In this document: positions 16,742-25,354 of the stretch, piece after piece
How positions within the stretch are numbered: the first letter of the stretch is position 1
How the letters are laid out: each line of letters opens with the position of its first letter
NCBI RefSeq assembly: GCF_014203275.1
Contig: NZ_JACHIP010000001.1
Coordinates: 558,001-622,000, forward strand
Source: Granulicella aggregans
GTDB taxonomy: Bacteria; Acidobacteriota; Terriglobia; Terriglobales; Acidobacteriaceae
Reading direction: 5' to 3'
DNA: 64,000 nucleotides
Program-made: the position numbers and the translations under genes
The notes under the pieces: model-generated
What the model saw: only the letters and a program-made list of their open reading frames with translations
Database searches by the model: none
Told to the model about the DNA's origin: nothing

Positions 16742-16924
16742 CTGGGGCGAGCGCCGGACGTCGTCGTGGAGGAGCGTCCCAAGGAAGTCGCCGCCGGCCA
16801 CGACGCGCAGTTGGAGAAGGCGGTGCTTGTGGTGCTCGACCAGTTGAAGGAGCATCCCGTGCCGGAGATCCCGATTCCGCCTACGCCGAACTATCACCCT
16901 AATGACGGCCTCGGGGTAAGGTGA
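16742..16924 (+). pseudogene. C-terminal remnant of an S41/Tricorn-type protease
   Basis: A frame of about 60 codons ending with TGA at 16922 reads GRAPDVVVEERPKEVAAGHD, then QLEKAVLVVLDQLKEHP and PEIPIPPTPNYHP. This matches what I know of the extreme C-terminus of Tricorn-like S41 proteases: a G-x-x-PD-(I/V)-x-V block, a GHDPQLEKA helix and a Pro-rich end. The frame is open only back to 16712, has no start or ribosome site, and the catalytic domain is absent. It is most simply the leftover of a deleted gene. The call rests on remembered family sequence, not an alignment. Confidence 0.6.
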
Positions 16925-16984
16925 CGCGGGAACCCGCAGCTGAGGACGGTTTGATCGTAAACTTTTCGGGATTTTCAATCAGCA

Positions 16985-17000
16985 TGTGACGCAAGTCACA
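16985..17000. promoter_or_regulatory. CRP/FNR-type operator upstream of the respiratory operon
   Basis: TGTGACGCAAGTCACA is a perfect palindrome around GCAA and fits the TGTGA-N6-TCACA pattern of CRP/FNR-family regulators. The Rex pattern (TTGTGA-N6-TCACAA) is a less exact alternative. It is centred about 98 bases before the coxB ATG. Loosely promoter-like sequence (TTAGACTGTAGACATAAC) follows at 17020-17038, which would put the site near the position used for activation. Confidence 0.6.
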
Positions 17001-17090
17001 TCTGATGGCAGCGAAGGAGTTTAGACTGTAGACATAACTTCGTCCGTTTCTTCGTTGCGACCTCCACCCTAACCGGCTTTGTGGAGATAT

Positions 17091-18104
17091 ATGCCGATTC
17101 ATCCAGTGTCGACCGGCCTTGCGTTCGCCGTCACCTCGGACTTCCTGCAGAGCCCTACCAGCACCTTTGCGCCTGCAGGCACTCCGGCGCACTCCGTCGT
17201 TGGTCTGTCGTGGCTGGTCTACGGCATCACGGGCGGAATCTTCCTAGTCGTTGGCGGCCTTCTCGTCTACGCTTTGTTCCGGTTCCGGCACCGCCCCTCT
17301 TCGCCGAACGCTGACCAGGAGCCAGCGCAGGTGTACGGCAGTAACCAGATTGAGCTCTCGTGGACGGTCATTCCCATTTTGATCACGGTCATGCTCTTCC
17401 TGGCCACGACGCGCGTTATCTTCAGCACGGAGCACGCGGGCAAGCCTCCGGAGGCCCTCGACGTCACGGTAATCGGACACCAGTTCTGGTGGGAGTATCG
17501 CTATCCCAAGCTCGGAATCGTGACCGCGAATGAGCTTCACGTGCCTGTGAGCGACCCGAAACACCCGACACCGACCTACTTGACCATGTCGTCGGCCGAC
17601 ACCGACCACAGCTTCTGGATTCCGCGGCTGGCCGGGAAGATGGATCTGATCCCGAACAAGGTGAATACCATGTGGATCGATCCGGAGACGGCAGGTTTGT
17701 ACCTTGGCCAATGCGCGCAGTACTGCGGCACCCAGCACGCCAAGATGCTGCTACGGGTCTACGCGGATACCCCGGAGCAGTTCGCGGCGTGGGTCGCGCA
17801 CCAGCAGCAGACCGCCTCGCAAAGTCCTGACGCCGTCGAGGGCAAGGCAGTCTTCGAGCATAACGCCTGCATCAGTTGCCACACGGTCGCGGGCACGGTG
17901 GCGAACGGTCGCTTCGGCCCTGATCTGACTCACCTTGCCAGCCGCGACACCTTCGCCTCGGGCGCTGTTCCCCTCTCGCGCGAGAACCTTCGCACGTTTG
18001 TCGACGACCCATCGCACTTCAAGCCAGGTGTCCTGATGCCGCCGATGCACCTGAACGAACACGATCTTGACCTTGTGACCTCGTACCTCGTTACCTTGAA
18101 ATAG
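17091..18104 (+). CDS. coxB: Cytochrome c oxidase subunit II with fused cytochrome c domain (caa3-type)
   Basis: 337 residues from the ATG at 17091, which has GGAGA just before it; an in-frame TTG at 17079 is less likely. Two N-terminal membrane helices (YGITGGIFLVVGGLLVYALF and VIPILITVMLFLATT) are followed by the periplasmic cupredoxin domain. The CuA site is complete: QFWWEY, and CAQYCGTQHAKM giving the two Cys, His and Met ligands, plus the upstream His in DTDHSFWIP. The C-terminal domain carries a c-type haem motif CISCH with Met ligand in GVLMPPM. It accepts electrons from the bc complex through its own haem. First gene of the operon. Confidence 0.97.
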   Translation: MPIHPVSTGLAFAVTSDFLQSPTSTFAPAGTPAHSVVGLSWLVYGITGGIFLVVGGLLVYALFRFRHRPSSPNADQEPAQVYGSNQIELSWTVIPILITVMLFLATTRVIFSTEHAGKPPEALDVTVIGHQFWWEYRYPKLGIVTANELHVPVSDPKHPTPTYLTMSSADTDHSFWIPRLAGKMDLIPNKVNTMWIDPETAGLYLGQCAQYCGTQHAKMLLRVYADTPEQFAAWVAHQQQTASQSPDAVEGKAVFEHNACISCHTVAGTVANGRFGPDLTHLASRDTFASGAVPLSRENLRTFVDDPSHFKPGVLMPPMHLNEHDLDLVTSYLVTLK

Positions 18105-18141
18105 TCGCTAAAGAGAAGTAGACGTTGAAGAAAGGAAGCCC

Positions 18142-19830
18142 ATGGCCACGCAGACTCCAGTACCCGCGGCGATAGACCAGACTACAGAAACGGCTCCGCG
18201 CCGCCTTGTATTCGAGGTGCTGCAGGACTGGATCTCGACCACCGACCACAAGAAGATCGGCATGCTGTACATCGGCTACTCGCTGGTCTTCCTGGTGATC
18301 GCTGGATTTGAAGCCGTGCTGATGCGCATCCAGCTGGCGTTCCCCAACAATCACGCCGTCTCGCCGCAGGCCTTCAACCGGCTCTTCACGATGCACGGCA
18401 CGACGATGGTCTTCTTCGTCGGGATGCCGATTCTCTTTGGCTTCGGCAACTACCTTGTTCCGCTGATGATTGGCGCGCGCGACATGGCGTTTCCCCGGCT
18501 GAACGCCTTCAGCTTCTGGATCTCCGCGTTCGGCGGATTGCTGCTCTACTTCAGCTACATTGGCGGAGACGGCATGTACGGCGCGGGCAGCGCTCCGGAC
18601 GTGGGATGGTGGGCCTACGCTCCGCTGACCGCCCATGCGTTCTCGCCCGGGCACAGCACGGACTACTGGACGCTCGCGGTTTTCCTGAGCGGAATCGGAA
18701 GCGTGGGCACGGCGCTGAACATCGTCACCACCATTATCTCCATGCGCTGCCCTGGCATGACGATGAACCGCTTGCCGCTTCTGGCGTGGCTCTACCTGAG
18801 CATGTCGCTGCTCACCTTCGTCGCTGTTGGCCCGTTGAGCGCCGCGCAGATCATGCTGATGCTCGACCGCTACCTCGGCTCGCACTTCTTCGACGCTCAG
18901 GCTGGCGGCTCTGCAGTTCTGTGGATGCACTTCTTCTGGATCTTCGGCCACCCCGAGGTCTACGTGCTGGTCATGCCCGCCTTCGGCTTCGCCAGCGAGA
19001 TCATCCCGGTCTTCTCGCGCAAGGCCATCTTCGGATATACGGCGATGGTCGCCGCCTCCATCGGCATCTGCTTCGTCAGCCTCAGCGTCTGGGCTCACCA
19101 CATGTTCACGGTCGGTCTCGGACCTGCGGGCAACGCCTTCTTCACGCTCTCAACGATGGCCATCGGCGTTCCTACCGGCATCAAGATCTTCAACTGGCTC
19201 GCCACCATCTGGGGCGGCAAGGTCCACTTCACCACCGCAATGCTGTTTGCAGTGGCCTTCCTCTTCCAGTTCATGCTGGCTGGCCTGACCGGCATCATGC
19301 TGTCTGTCGCTCCTCTGGACTGGCAGCTTGGCGGCTCCTACTTCGTTGTCGCCCACTTCCACTTTGTGCTGGTCGGCGCGATCCTGTTCATGATCTTCGC
19401 CGCCTTCTACTACTGGTATCCGAAGATGACCGGCCGCCTTCTGAACGAGAAGATCGGCAAGTGGCACTTCTGGATCTTCCTGATCGGCTTCCACCTGTGC
19501 TTCGATCTCATGCACATCCCAGGGATGCTCGGAATGCCGCGCCGTATCTATACCTATGAGGCCGATCGCGGCTGGTTCCTGTTGAACTTCCTCGTCTCGA
19601 CCGGTGCCGGCATTCAGACAATCGGCACGCTGATCTTCGTCTACAACATGGTCTGGTCGTACTTCAAGGGCGAGATCGCCGGGCCCGATCCGTGGGACGC
19701 GTGGACGCTCGAATGGGCCACAGCCTCGCCGCCGCCTGCTTATAACTTTGCCACCACGCCGAGCGTTGCCAGCCGCCGCCCGCTATGGGACCTGAAGCAT
19801 CCTGAAGACACCGACGGCCAATACGAATAG
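18142..19830 (+). CDS. coxA: Cytochrome c oxidase subunit I
   Basis: 562 residues, a haem-copper oxidase catalytic subunit with twelve expected membrane helices. The low-spin haem ligand His is in FTMHGTTMVFF. The Cu-B and proton-pathway block FGHPEVYVLVMPAFG contains the cross-linked His-Tyr pair and the Glu of A1-type oxidases. AHHMFTVG supplies two more Cu-B ligands, and VVAHFHFVLVG the high-spin and low-spin haem His. It reduces oxygen to water and pumps protons in the inner membrane. It follows coxB after 37 bases with an AAGGAAG-type ribosome site. Confidence 0.98.
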   Translation: MATQTPVPAAIDQTTETAPRRLVFEVLQDWISTTDHKKIGMLYIGYSLVFLVIAGFEAVLMRIQLAFPNNHAVSPQAFNRLFTMHGTTMVFFVGMPILFGFGNYLVPLMIGARDMAFPRLNAFSFWISAFGGLLLYFSYIGGDGMYGAGSAPDVGWWAYAPLTAHAFSPGHSTDYWTLAVFLSGIGSVGTALNIVTTIISMRCPGMTMNRLPLLAWLYLSMSLLTFVAVGPLSAAQIMLMLDRYLGSHFFDAQAGGSAVLWMHFFWIFGHPEVYVLVMPAFGFASEIIPVFSRKAIFGYTAMVAASIGICFVSLSVWAHHMFTVGLGPAGNAFFTLSTMAIGVPTGIKIFNWLATIWGGKVHFTTAMLFAVAFLFQFMLAGLTGIMLSVAPLDWQLGGSYFVVAHFHFVLVGAILFMIFAAFYYWYPKMTGRLLNEKIGKWHFWIFLIGFHLCFDLMHIPGMLGMPRRIYTYEADRGWFLLNFLVSTGAGIQTIGTLIFVYNMVWSYFKGEIAGPDPWDAWTLEWATASPPPAYNFATTPSVASRRPLWDLKHPEDTDGQYE

Positions 19831-19845
19831 AGAGGAGGTCCCCGC

Positions 19846-20448
19846 ATGAGCCAGAGCGAAGCAGTAGTCATCCCGCAAGCACCAGTCGAAGAGTGGAAGC
19901 TGCCCTCGAAGGGCGTCGTCGGCATGGCGTGCCTCATCATCGCCGAAGCGGCCATCTTCATCATCTTCGTGGTCGCGTATCTCTATTACGTGGGCAAGAG
20001 TCTCAGCGGGCCGACGCCGAAAGACGTCCTCGAGATCCCGATCCTCACCAGCATCTGCCTGCTCTCGAGCAGCATTACGGTGCACTATGCCGTCTCCTCC
20101 CTGCATAAAGGTGCGCGTTCGGCGACCTCGCTGTGGCTGGCGTTGACCGTGCTGCTCGGCGGTATCTTCCTCGTCGGCACCGGCATGGAGTGGCACAAGC
20201 TGATTGTCGATGACCACCTGACGATTCGCACCAATCTCTTCGGCACCACCTTCTACTCGCTGGTCGGGCTCCATGCCACGCACGTTGTGGTTGGCCTCAT
20301 CATGCTGACGCTGGCCTTGATCTTCTCGCTCAACGGCAAGATGAACAGCATGCACACCGAGAAGCTCGAGGTCCTCTCCATCTATTGGCACTTTGTCGAT
20401 GCCGTCTGGGTCATCGTCTTTCTCGTCGTTTACGTCTTTGGCCGTTAG
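19846..20448 (+). CDS. coxC: Cytochrome c oxidase subunit III
   Basis: 200 residues with about five membrane helices, the short bacterial form. Typical blocks are MACLIIAEAAIFIIFVVAY near the start, GMEWHKLI, TTFYSLVGLHATHVVVGL and the C-terminal YWHFVDAVWVIVFLVVYVF. Subunit III stabilises the catalytic core. AGAGGAGG lies just before the ATG and the gene follows coxA after 15 bases. Confidence 0.96.
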   Translation: MSQSEAVVIPQAPVEEWKLPSKGVVGMACLIIAEAAIFIIFVVAYLYYVGKSLSGPTPKDVLEIPILTSICLLSSSITVHYAVSSLHKGARSATSLWLALTVLLGGIFLVGTGMEWHKLIVDDHLTIRTNLFGTTFYSLVGLHATHVVVGLIMLTLALIFSLNGKMNSMHTEKLEVLSIYWHFVDAVWVIVFLVVYVFGR

Positions 20449-20469
20449 CTTTACCGGAAAGGAGGCACC

Positions 20470-21366
20470 ATGCAGCACGATCCCCACGATCCTCATGCAA
20501 CAGACACCAATGTGATCCAGCTTCCGGCGCCCACGGCCTACCCGATGGTGATGTCACTCGGCATCGCGCTGATGTGCACCGGTCTGGTGACCAACATCGT
20601 GATCGGCATCCTTGGCCTTGTGCTCACGCTATGGAGCATCGTCGGCTGGTTCCTGCAGGTCTTCCCGCACGAGGCCCACATCCCGGTCGCGGTTGAGATT
20701 GAGCCCATCGAGATCTCGACCAGCCGCACCCTTGGCAGGCGTGCTCCTGCATCCGAGAAGCCCCGACTGGTCATCCCGGTCGAGACCTTCCAGATCACCA
20801 CTGGCATCAAGGGTGGCATCGCCGGGGGCATCGCGATGACCGTTCCGGCGGGCATCTTCAGCCTCATCAAGTACCACAGCTTCTGGTACGCGACGAACCT
20901 GCTGGCCGCCGGCGGCTTCGTAAGCTGGGCGGGCGCGAGCGACGCGTTCCTGAGCGAGTTCCACCTGCGCGGAGCACTCGCCGCCCTTATCATTCACGGG
21001 CTGACCTCACTGCTGGTGGGACTCCTTTATGGAGCGATGCTGCCCATGTTCCCGCGCTGGCCCATCCTTACCGCAGGCGTGGCAGCGCCAATCATGTTCA
21101 CCGTCATCCTGCACTCGGGCATCGGAGTCATCAGCCCGATCCTGAACCAGCGCATTGACTGGTTCTGGTTCTTCATCTCACTGATCGCCTTCGGGCTGGT
21201 CTGCGGCTATGTGGTGAATCTGCATACCAAGGTCCGAACAGCACAGTTCCGAGCGCTTCCCTTCGCGGTGCGCGCGGGTCTGCACACTGACACTTTCCCG
21301 GTGATCCACGTTGACGCACAAGAGAAGAAAGACCTCGATCATAAAGACAAGGACGCCCAGCAATGA
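20470..21366 (+). CDS. Membrane protein, oxidase subunit IV-like N-terminus fused to an unassigned membrane domain
   Basis: 298 residues. Residues 1-65 include one hairpin of membrane helices (LGIALMCTGLVTNIVIGILG, LTLWSIVGWFLQVFPHEAH) that resembles the small subunit IV partners of caa3 oxidases. After a soluble linker come roughly four to five more membrane segments (GIKGGIAGGIAMTVPAGIF, ALIIHGLTSLLVGLLYGAML, WFFISLIAFGLVCGYVVNL), with a His/Lys/Asp-rich tail. I do not recognise the second domain. Its place between coxC and the cytochrome c gene, with an ATGA overlap into the latter, suggests a structural or assembly role in the supercomplex. Confidence 0.7.
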   Translation: MQHDPHDPHATDTNVIQLPAPTAYPMVMSLGIALMCTGLVTNIVIGILGLVLTLWSIVGWFLQVFPHEAHIPVAVEIEPIEISTSRTLGRRAPASEKPRLVIPVETFQITTGIKGGIAGGIAMTVPAGIFSLIKYHSFWYATNLLAAGGFVSWAGASDAFLSEFHLRGALAALIIHGLTSLLVGLLYGAMLPMFPRWPILTAGVAAPIMFTVILHSGIGVISPILNQRIDWFWFFISLIAFGLVCGYVVNLHTKVRTAQFRALPFAVRAGLHTDTFPVIHVDAQEKKDLDHKDKDAQQ

Positions 21367-22091
21367 CGCAACGCTCCATCCTGTGCCTGTTGCTTGCCGG
21401 CTCGCTGGCCGCTCTTGCGATCGGCTGTAATGCTCCCGGCAAGCCGCGTCTCGGTACCGAGGAGCAGGTCCGCCCCGAGCAGCAGCTCGAGTTCGCCAAG
21501 CTGTACAAACAGAACTGCGCCGCCTGCCACGGAGCGAACGGTCAGATCGCGGCCTCCATCTCGCTGAACAACCCGACGTACCTCGCGATTGCGGGTGAAG
21601 CGAATATCACGCACGCGATCTCCGCCGGCATCCCCGGCACGCTGATGCCCGCATTCGGTAAAGGCGCGGGAGGGATGTTGACCGATCAGCAGATTGCCGC
21701 TCTTGCGCACGGCATGGTCACGGAGTGGGGCAAGCCGCTGCCGGCTGGAACTCCCACGCTACCGGCTTATGCCGCTACCTTGACCGGTGATGCAACGAAG
21801 GGCGAGCAGGCCTTCAACACCTTCTGTGCAAGCTGCCACGGAGCGGGTGGCGCGGGCAAGGGACACACCGGGCCGATCGTCGACCCCGCCTATCTCGCTT
21901 TGGTGAACGATCAATACCTGCGCAGCAACATCCTCGCCGGGAAGCCGGAGAGCGGCATGCCCGACTGGAGCCAGCATACGGTCTCCGGCGCGAAACAGAT
22001 CATGACCGACGCCGAGGTCACCGACATCGTCGCCTGGATCGCCAGCCATCGCGTTGCGAGCCCCGGCCAGCCTTACCAGCAGCACCCGTAG
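21363..22091 (+). CDS. Diheme cytochrome c lipoprotein
   Basis: 242 residues. A lipoprotein signal ends at LAALAIGC, so the mature protein is probably anchored at the membrane surface. Two class I haem-binding sites are present: NCAACHGANG (about 55) and SFCASCHGAGG (about 155), with Met ligands likely in LMPAFGKG and GMPDWS. It most likely takes the place of cytochrome c1 in the bc complex or shuttles electrons to CoxB. Translationally coupled to the gene before it and 19 bases from the Rieske gene. Confidence 0.93.
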   Translation: MTQRSILCLLLAGSLAALAIGCNAPGKPRLGTEEQVRPEQQLEFAKLYKQNCAACHGANGQIAASISLNNPTYLAIAGEANITHAISAGIPGTLMPAFGKGAGGMLTDQQIAALAHGMVTEWGKPLPAGTPTLPAYAATLTGDATKGEQAFNTFCASCHGAGGAGKGHTGPIVDPAYLALVNDQYLRSNILAGKPESGMPDWSQHTVSGAKQIMTDAEVTDIVAWIASHRVASPGQPYQQHP

Positions 22092-22110
22092 TCGTCACGG
22101 AGAGAGATTT

Positions 22111-22752
22111 ATGTCTGAACCGCAGCAACATTCCGGCGAACCTATAGCAACAGTAGTTCCGCACGAAAAGACGGCAGAGGAGAAAGCTGCCGCGCACTCG
22201 CGCCGCACCTTCCTCTTTAAGCTCTCCGTGCTGTTGAACGGCGCGGTCGGTGCGGCGTTGGCCGTGCCCATCGTCGGATACCTGCTGGGACCGGCGAGCA
22301 GGAAGGCGGAAGCGGAAGGCGCGTGGGTTGGGCTGGGCTCGGCTGATAACTTCCCTGTCGGTGAGACGCGGCTGGTCGACTTCGAGAGCCCGGTCAAGGG
22401 TCTCGGCGATGGCGAGACCGGCAAGGTCGCATGCTGGGTGCGCCGCATCTCGGCATCGCAGTTCCAGGTCTTCGCCATCAACTGTGCACATCTGGGCTGC
22501 CCCGTTCGGTGGTTCTCGGAGTCGAAGCTCTTCATGTGCCCCTGCCACGGCGGAGCGTACTACGAGAACGGCGATCGCGCCTCCGGACCGCCGGAGCGTG
22601 GACTCTTCGAATACAAGTACAAGCTGACCGGCGATGGCCTGATGATCCACGCGGGCGACATGCCTACGCTGGCGACTCAGGCATCGTGCGCGGGCAAAGA
22701 CAAGCCACTGGTACAGATACAGGCAGCGACCAACCCAGGCGAGGAGGTCTAA
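22111..22752 (+). CDS. qcrA: Rieske [2Fe-2S] protein of the bc complex
   Basis: 213 residues from the ATG at 22111 (GGAGAGAG before it); the longer frame starting within the cytochrome gene is not used. A twin-arginine segment SRRTFLFKLS leads into a membrane anchor (about 36-57), as usual for Tat-exported Rieske proteins. The cluster motifs are CAHLGC and CPCHGG, with both Cys and His pairs intact. It passes electrons from quinol to the cytochrome c partner. Between the cytochrome c gene and the cytochrome b gene, spaced 3 bases from the latter. Confidence 0.96.
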   Translation: MSEPQQHSGEPIATVVPHEKTAEEKAAAHSRRTFLFKLSVLLNGAVGAALAVPIVGYLLGPASRKAEAEGAWVGLGSADNFPVGETRLVDFESPVKGLGDGETGKVACWVRRISASQFQVFAINCAHLGCPVRWFSESKLFMCPCHGGAYYENGDRASGPPERGLFEYKYKLTGDGLMIHAGDMPTLATQASCAGKDKPLVQIQAATNPGEEV

Positions 22753-22755
22753 GCC

Positions 22756-24270
22756 ATGGCAAGCATAAAAGACCGCGCCACCGACGCTGGCCTCGGAGCC
22801 TTCAACTGGGTCGAGAGCCGACTCGGCCTGTTCAAGACGGCGTGGGGCTTTGCGTCGCATCCCACGCCCGAGAACAACGCGAGCTGGTGGTACGTCTTCG
22901 GCAGCGCGGCTACTGTCCTGCTGATCCTGCAGATCGTCACCGGCATCCTGCTCGCGTTGATCTATAGCCCATCGGCCGGCGAAGCGTGGAGCTCGCTGAA
23001 CGTGTTGAACCACAACATCGCGCTGGGCTGGTATGTGCGTGCGCTGCATGGCTGGGGATCGGACTTCATGATCGCCATTGTGCTCATCCACATGGCGCAG
23101 GTCTTTCTCTTCGGAGCGTTCAAGTTTCCGCGCGAACTTACGTGGATGGTCGGCGTACTTCTCTTGCTGCTGACGTTGGGCATGGCGTTCACCGGGCAGG
23201 TGATGCGCTTCGATCAGGACTCTTACTGGGGCCTCGGCATCGGCGCTTCGATCTCAAGCCGCGTGCCATTGATCGGAGCTCCGCTGGTTCATCTTGTCCT
23301 GGGCGGACCGACCATTGGAGCGGCGACATTGTCTCGCTTCTTCACGCTGCATGTTTTCGTGATCCCGGGCATCCTGCTGGCGTCGGTCGGCGTGCATATA
23401 TGGATGACCCTCTTTCACGGCGTCAGCGACTGGCCTGTACCTGGCCGCATCGTCCGCAAAGAGACCTACGTGAAGGAGTATCACGAACTCACCGCGAAAA
23501 CCGGTATTCCCTTCGTGCCTGATGCCGCATGGAAGGACGCTGTCTTCGCTGCGGCGATCATCTTCGCCGTGATGGCGTGCGCGTTCTTCTTTGGGCCCTT
23601 CGGTCCCGGAGGCCCGCCGGACCCGACGATCATTCAGACGGCTCCGAAGCCCGACTACTTCTTCCTCTGGATCTACGCTGTGCTGGCCTTCCTTCCACCG
23701 TCGATCGAGACCCCCGTCATCCTCGTCGTTCCGGTCATCGGCATCGCGGCGATGCTGCTGCTTCCGCTCGTCTCGGGCGAAGGGGAACGCCACTGGGCCA
23801 AGCGCCCCGTGGCCGTGCTGATGGTCTCGGTGATCGCGGTCTCACTCGGCATCTTTACGCATCTGGGCACCTACACGCCGTGGAGTCCCATCATGAATGC
23901 GTGGTCGAGCGACCCGGTGCCAGTGAAGTTTCTTCAGCACCGTACGCCGCTTGAGCGTCAGGGCGCAGTCGTGCTGCAGAACAAGCAGTGTCGCAACTGC
24001 CACGCGCTGGACGGCGTTGGCGGAGAGCGCGGGCCCGCACTGGATGACGTCGCATCGCGCATGACCGAAGACCAGATCATTCGCCAGGTGCTGCAGGGCG
24101 GAGGCAACATGCCTGCCTACGGCAATGCCTTGAATCCGTCGGAGACTAAGGCGCTGACGCAGTTCCTCGAGAGCCTGCGCGGCAACGATCTTGCGCCGGC
24201 GATCGACGCCTCGCGCGAGCTTACCAAGACCAGCGAGATGAAGGCTCCCGCAGAACCGGCCAGGCACTAG
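22756..24270 (+). CDS. qcrB: Cytochrome b of the bc complex fused to a C-terminal cytochrome c domain
   Basis: 504 residues. The N-terminal half has the two pairs of haem b ligands: RALHGWGSDFM with VLIHMAQVF, and FTLHVFVIPG with VGVHIWMTLFH. The second part corresponds to subunit IV of b6f/bcc complexes. The quinol-site motif usually read as PEWY/PDWY is PDYFFLW here. After the last membrane helix, about residue 385 onward, a cytochrome c domain has KQCRNCHALDG and Met ligand in NMPAYGNAL. The single chain thus carries two b haems and one c haem, feeding CoxB. Confidence 0.95.
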   Translation: MASIKDRATDAGLGAFNWVESRLGLFKTAWGFASHPTPENNASWWYVFGSAATVLLILQIVTGILLALIYSPSAGEAWSSLNVLNHNIALGWYVRALHGWGSDFMIAIVLIHMAQVFLFGAFKFPRELTWMVGVLLLLLTLGMAFTGQVMRFDQDSYWGLGIGASISSRVPLIGAPLVHLVLGGPTIGAATLSRFFTLHVFVIPGILLASVGVHIWMTLFHGVSDWPVPGRIVRKETYVKEYHELTAKTGIPFVPDAAWKDAVFAAAIIFAVMACAFFFGPFGPGGPPDPTIIQTAPKPDYFFLWIYAVLAFLPPSIETPVILVVPVIGIAAMLLLPLVSGEGERHWAKRPVAVLMVSVIAVSLGIFTHLGTYTPWSPIMNAWSSDPVPVKFLQHRTPLERQGAVVLQNKQCRNCHALDGVGGERGPALDDVASRMTEDQIIRQVLQGGGNMPAYGNALNPSETKALTQFLESLRGNDLAPAIDASRELTKTSEMKAPAEPARH

Positions 24271-24274
24271 AGGC

Positions 24275-25114
24275 ATGTCCGATGCAGCACTTGCTGTCTT
24301 TCGCGCATGGGAGCTTCCGGTCTGGCTGACCGCCTCGATCGTCCTTACGGGCGTCATCTATGTGCGCGGCTGGATCGTCATTCGGAGATCGCGACCGCAG
24401 CAGTTCGGCATCGATCAACTCGGGTTCTTTCTTGCCGGGCTGGTTGTGTTGTGGTTCTCGATCGCCTCGCCGATGGATGGCTTCGCCGACACGATGCTGA
24501 CCGCGCACATGATCGAACACCTGATGCTGATGTCGGTGATACCGCCGCTGCTACTGTTGGGCCTTCCCGCTGTTCCGCTGCTGCGCGGCCTGCCTCGTCC
24601 GGTGGTAAAGTTTGTGGCTGCGCCGCTGATCCGCACTCGTCCGCTGCGCCGGTTCAGCCACTGGCTGGTTACGCCACTCATCGGCTTCCTGGCCATGAAC
24701 CTTGCGTTCCTCGGCTGGCATGTTCCAGCTGCTTATGACTTCGCGCTCGAACACGAGTTCTGGCATGACGTCGAACACATCTGCTTCCTTCTTACCTCCA
24801 TCCTCTTCTGGCACTGCCTCATTCGGCCGTGGCCAACGAAGTCCGGCAGGCGTGACTGGGACGTCATCGTGTACATCCTGATGGCGGAGTCGATCAATAC
24901 CCTGCTCTGTGCCTTCCTCGCATTCTGCGGGCGGCCGGTGTACCAGTTCTACTTCACCACGACGAACCCTTTCGGCATGGCTGCGGTTGAAGACCAGACG
25001 CTGGGTGCGGTCATCATGTGGGTGCTCGGATCGTTCGCGTTTATGATTCCCGCCATGGGCATCACGATCGAGTTGCTGAGCGGCAACAGGCGGCCCGCAA
25101 CTCGTCCTCGCTGA
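24275..25114 (+). CDS. ctaG: Cytochrome c oxidase assembly factor CtaG (caa3 type)
   Basis: 279 residues with about seven membrane segments. The conserved His-rich sites include LTAHMIEHLMLMSVIPPLLLL, FLGWHVPAAYD and HEFWHDVEHICFLLTSILFWH, characteristic of the caa3_CtaG family, thought to help insert copper into the oxidase. The gene is four bases after qcrB and is the last of the run, 240 bases before the next gene. Confidence 0.93.
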   Translation: MSDAALAVFRAWELPVWLTASIVLTGVIYVRGWIVIRRSRPQQFGIDQLGFFLAGLVVLWFSIASPMDGFADTMLTAHMIEHLMLMSVIPPLLLLGLPAVPLLRGLPRPVVKFVAAPLIRTRPLRRFSHWLVTPLIGFLAMNLAFLGWHVPAAYDFALEHEFWHDVEHICFLLTSILFWHCLIRPWPTKSGRRDWDVIVYILMAESINTLLCAFLAFCGRPVYQFYFTTTNPFGMAAVEDQTLGAVIMWVLGSFAFMIPAMGITIELLSGNRRPATRPR

Positions 25115-25354
25115 TCTTCTTTCTACTGTTCCTATTCTTCGATTGAGCCTCTCGCGCTGTGTAGCCAGCCGCGACGAGTGGGAAATCCCTTGTCCAAATG
25201 GCACTTTCGTTGCATCTCGGTTAACTATCGTTGATCGTGCGCCACCCCATGCCGACGCTATACTCGCGAAACTGACAGCGCACATTTGTGCGACCACCTG
25301 CTGCTGTAATGCACGAATTCGCGGACTTATCCGCATGAACCACTGGAGGCGAGA
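25115..25354. other. Intergenic region between the respiratory operon and DUF1800 gene
   Basis: 240 bases. No terminator with a clear T-run was found after ctaG and no coding frame is convincing. It should hold the DUF1800 promoter; GGAGG at 25345-25349 is that gene's ribosome site. Confidence 0.4.

Noticed and set aside
18091..19101. Minus-strand frame of 336 codons opposite coxA
   Set aside because: Rich in Asp/Arg/Glu/His from complementing membrane-protein codons; coxA is unmistakable.
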